Of a stretch of DNA of 64,000 nt, positions 62,078-64,000 are shown piece by piece; positions within the stretch are counted from its first letter, which is position 1, and the number at the start of each line of letters is the position of its first letter. The notes below the pieces were generated by a model. It worked only from the letters and a program-made list of their open reading frames with translations. It did not search any database and had not been told where the DNA came from. The stretch comes from Actinomycetota bacterium (GTDB taxonomy: Bacteria; Actinomycetota; Actinomycetes; Nanopelagicales; Nanopelagicaceae), in assembly GCA_026393075.1 (NCBI GenBank), contig JAPLAW010000056.1, forward strand, positions 53,973 to 117,972, written 5' to 3'. Position numbers and translations under genes: made by a program.

Positions 62078-63505
62078 ATGTTTGCACTCTATTCATTCTT
62101 AAGTGGGCTATTGCTATCGGCTGCGTTTAAGCCAATTGGTCTCTGGTTTGCCGCCCCTCTGGCAATCGCGCTCCTGATTTATTCGATAAACAAGAATGGA
62201 AGGTACTTCGCATCCTTTGCGATGTTTGCATTTACTTTCAATGCTGTGGGCTTAATTTGGAGTAATAAATATGTCGGAATTACGCCCTGGATCGCACTTG
62301 TACTGCTGCAAACTATTTTCTACCTGCCACTGGGCTTTCTAAAACGAATAGGGGAGTCCTGGTATTTCTTTCTTCCGGTCGCCTTTCTTGCGCTAGAAGA
62401 GATACGTTCGCGTTTTCCATTTGGTGGTTTCGGTTGGTTGCGCATCGGATTCTCGCAAGTTGATGCACCATATGCTCGCCTTGCCAGCATCGGAGGAGTG
62501 TCACTGCTTTCGCTAGCCACGCTTTTACTCGGTGTTGCAGCATTCCAATTGGCAAAGCGGGGAAGTGGCATAACTCTGCCAGCTATTGCAATTGCGCTGA
62601 CACTTTCAGGAATTTTCATATTGCCAAATAACTCCCCCCGACAGACTTTTCAAGTTCTTGCCGTGCAAGGTTCAGTTCCGAAATTAGGACTTGATTTCAA
62701 TGAGCGAGCTACCGAAGTTTTCTATCGACATGTAGTCGAAACAGAGAAATCGCTCACCAAAGGAAAGAAACCAAATTTGATTATTTGGCCAGAGAATTCC
62801 GTTGATGTAGATCCATTTAACAATCCTAAAATCGGAGCTGCGATATCCTCATTAGTCGACAAAGCAGAAGTTCCGTTAATCATCGGGGCAGTTCTGCGCT
62901 CTGATGGACAATTGCAAAATGCCTCAATTCTTTGGGCACCTAAAAGTGGAGCCTCTACAAGATATGTAAAACGACATTTGACGCCATTCGGTGAGGTAAT
63001 GCCGCTGCGTTCTGCGTTGACATTCTTCTCTGATTTGCCCAACCAAGTCGAAGACTTTTCACCCGGCAATTCAGCTGTAATCCATCAGGTGGGTCAGGCA
63101 AAAATTGCTCCAATTATCTGTTTCGAGTTAATTGATGATCGCCTGATTCAAAGTTCAGCTAGCCAGAGCAACTTGTTCGTCGTCCAAACAAATAGTGCGA
63201 CTTTTGCCAATACGGCCGAAAGCGCCCAGCAATTGGCACTCACTCGAATTCGAAGTATTGAACATGCCAGATATTCAGTCAGCGTTTCGACAGTTGGTAT
63301 TTCGGCAATTGTCGACACAAACGGCATCGTTTTGAAATCAACCAAAGAGAACATAGCTGCGAGTATCAACGGAGCGGTTGCACTAAATGCCACACGAACT
63401 ATTTACGATCGAGTGGGCGAGTTTGCTTGGGCGTTGGTGTTGCTGATTGGCCTGGGATTTGGGGCCGGTTTGACCTATGCCGCCAGGGTAGTTAAACGCC
63501 GATAA
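62078..63505 (+). CDS. lnt: Apolipoprotein N-acyltransferase
   Basis: 475 aa; multi-TM N-terminus, nitrilase-like domain with IIWPENSVDVDP, KRHLTPFGEVMPLR, IAPIICFELI. Confidence 0.92.
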   Translation: MFALYSFLSGLLLSAAFKPIGLWFAAPLAIALLIYSINKNGRYFASFAMFAFTFNAVGLIWSNKYVGITPWIALVLLQTIFYLPLGFLKRIGESWYFFLPVAFLALEEIRSRFPFGGFGWLRIGFSQVDAPYARLASIGGVSLLSLATLLLGVAAFQLAKRGSGITLPAIAIALTLSGIFILPNNSPRQTFQVLAVQGSVPKLGLDFNERATEVFYRHVVETEKSLTKGKKPNLIIWPENSVDVDPFNNPKIGAAISSLVDKAEVPLIIGAVLRSDGQLQNASILWAPKSGASTRYVKRHLTPFGEVMPLRSALTFFSDLPNQVEDFSPGNSAVIHQVGQAKIAPIICFELIDDRLIQSSASQSNLFVVQTNSATFANTAESAQQLALTRIRSIEHARYSVSVSTVGISAIVDTNGIVLKSTKENIAASINGAVALNATRTIYDRVGEFAWALVLLIGLGFGAGLTYAARVVKRR

Positions 63506-63568
63506 GTTACATTATGTTAAGTAAAAGAAATTAACCACTACCCCTTTTGAGCGTGACTTAGCTCTTAC

Positions 63569-64000
63569 TTATTCGGCGTATTCGGCTATTGGTGTGCAAG
63601 AACAGATCAAGTTCCGGTCACCATGAACGCCATCGACACGACCGACGGTAGGAAAATACTTACCGCGAGTACCGATTAATTCGTCTAAAACTGCCTCAAT
63701 GGTGTGAGGTGCATTTCTAAGGGCTGAACCCTCAACCTCTACTTTACCTTCTATGATCTGGTCAATTTCGGCCCGAATCGCCTTCATGGCGGCTATAAAG
63801 CGGTCTAACTCGGAAATATCTTCACTCTCAGTCGGCTCAATCATGAAAGTACCCGCAACCGGGAAACTCATGGTTGGGGCGTGGAATCCATAATCCATTA
63901 AACGCTTGGCGATGTCATCGACAGTAACGCCACTGATCTTGGTGATCTCGCGCAAATCAAGAATGCACTCGTGAGCCACCAAGCCATTAGCTCCGGTGTA
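63569..64000 (-). CDS. gcvP: Glycine dehydrogenase (aminomethyl-transferring), C-terminal part (truncated by window edge)
   Basis: - strand [48 protein letters not shown]; the frame stays open to the window end, beyond the track start at 63982. Confidence 0.93.
   Translation of the reverse strand, partial: YTGANGLVAHECILDLREITKISGVTVDDIAKRLMDYGFHAPTMSFPVAGTFMIEPTESEDISELDRFIAAMKAIRAEIDQIIEGKVEVEGSALRNAPHTIEAVLDELIGTRGKYFPTVGRVDGVHGDRNLICSCTPIAEYAE

Noticed and set aside
1-64000. CRISPR arrays, IS elements, prophage or toxin-antitoxin/defence islands
   Set aside because: No regularly spaced repeats, transposases, integrases, phage structural genes or recognisable defence operons were seen on reading through. 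I could not run a computational repeat search.

Overview
The 64 kb window reads as a chromosomal segment of a small-genome, moderate-GC actinobacterium. Gene content and order suggest a freshwater acI/Nanopelagicales-like lineage; this is inference only. It is almost entirely core genes in dense operons, many with overlapping stop and start codons. In order: hisS-aspS-DUF948-alaS-ruvX-mltG-aroE-(A24 peptidase)-aroC-aroK-aroB-aroQ-efp-nusB; a BldD-like regulator divergent from the pyrimidine operon pyrR-B-C-carA-carB-pyrK-pyrD-pyrF; a fused mIHF/guanylate kinase gene; rpoZ-coaBC-metK-priA-def-fmt-rsmB-rpe-hisE-hisG; a mostly minus-strand mixed segment (serB, NCS2 permease, YczE-like, ADH, tdk, acyltransferase, apt, tRNA-Leu, AKR); and MSMEG_4193-like phosphatase/DUF3090/SCO1664/mshC/metH/HAD/RecB-like nuclease/trmI/pafB/pafC/tatA/tatC/DagK/helY/exonuclease/lnt, ending in a partial gcvP. 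No mobile elements, CRISPR arrays or rRNA were seen. The strongest observations are: (1) trmI directly abuts pafBC, so the Pup-proteasome genes usually found between them are absent from this locus; (2) an in-frame fusion of mIHF to guanylate kinase; (3) an intact-looking c-di-GMP signature in the BldD-like protein; (4) a probable PyrR-binding hairpin at the pyrR ribosome-binding site; (5) a conserved phosphatase/Zn-ribbon/atypical-kinase cluster next to mshC; (6) a PriA lacking helicase motifs; (7) a structured leader upstream of the NCS2 permease.
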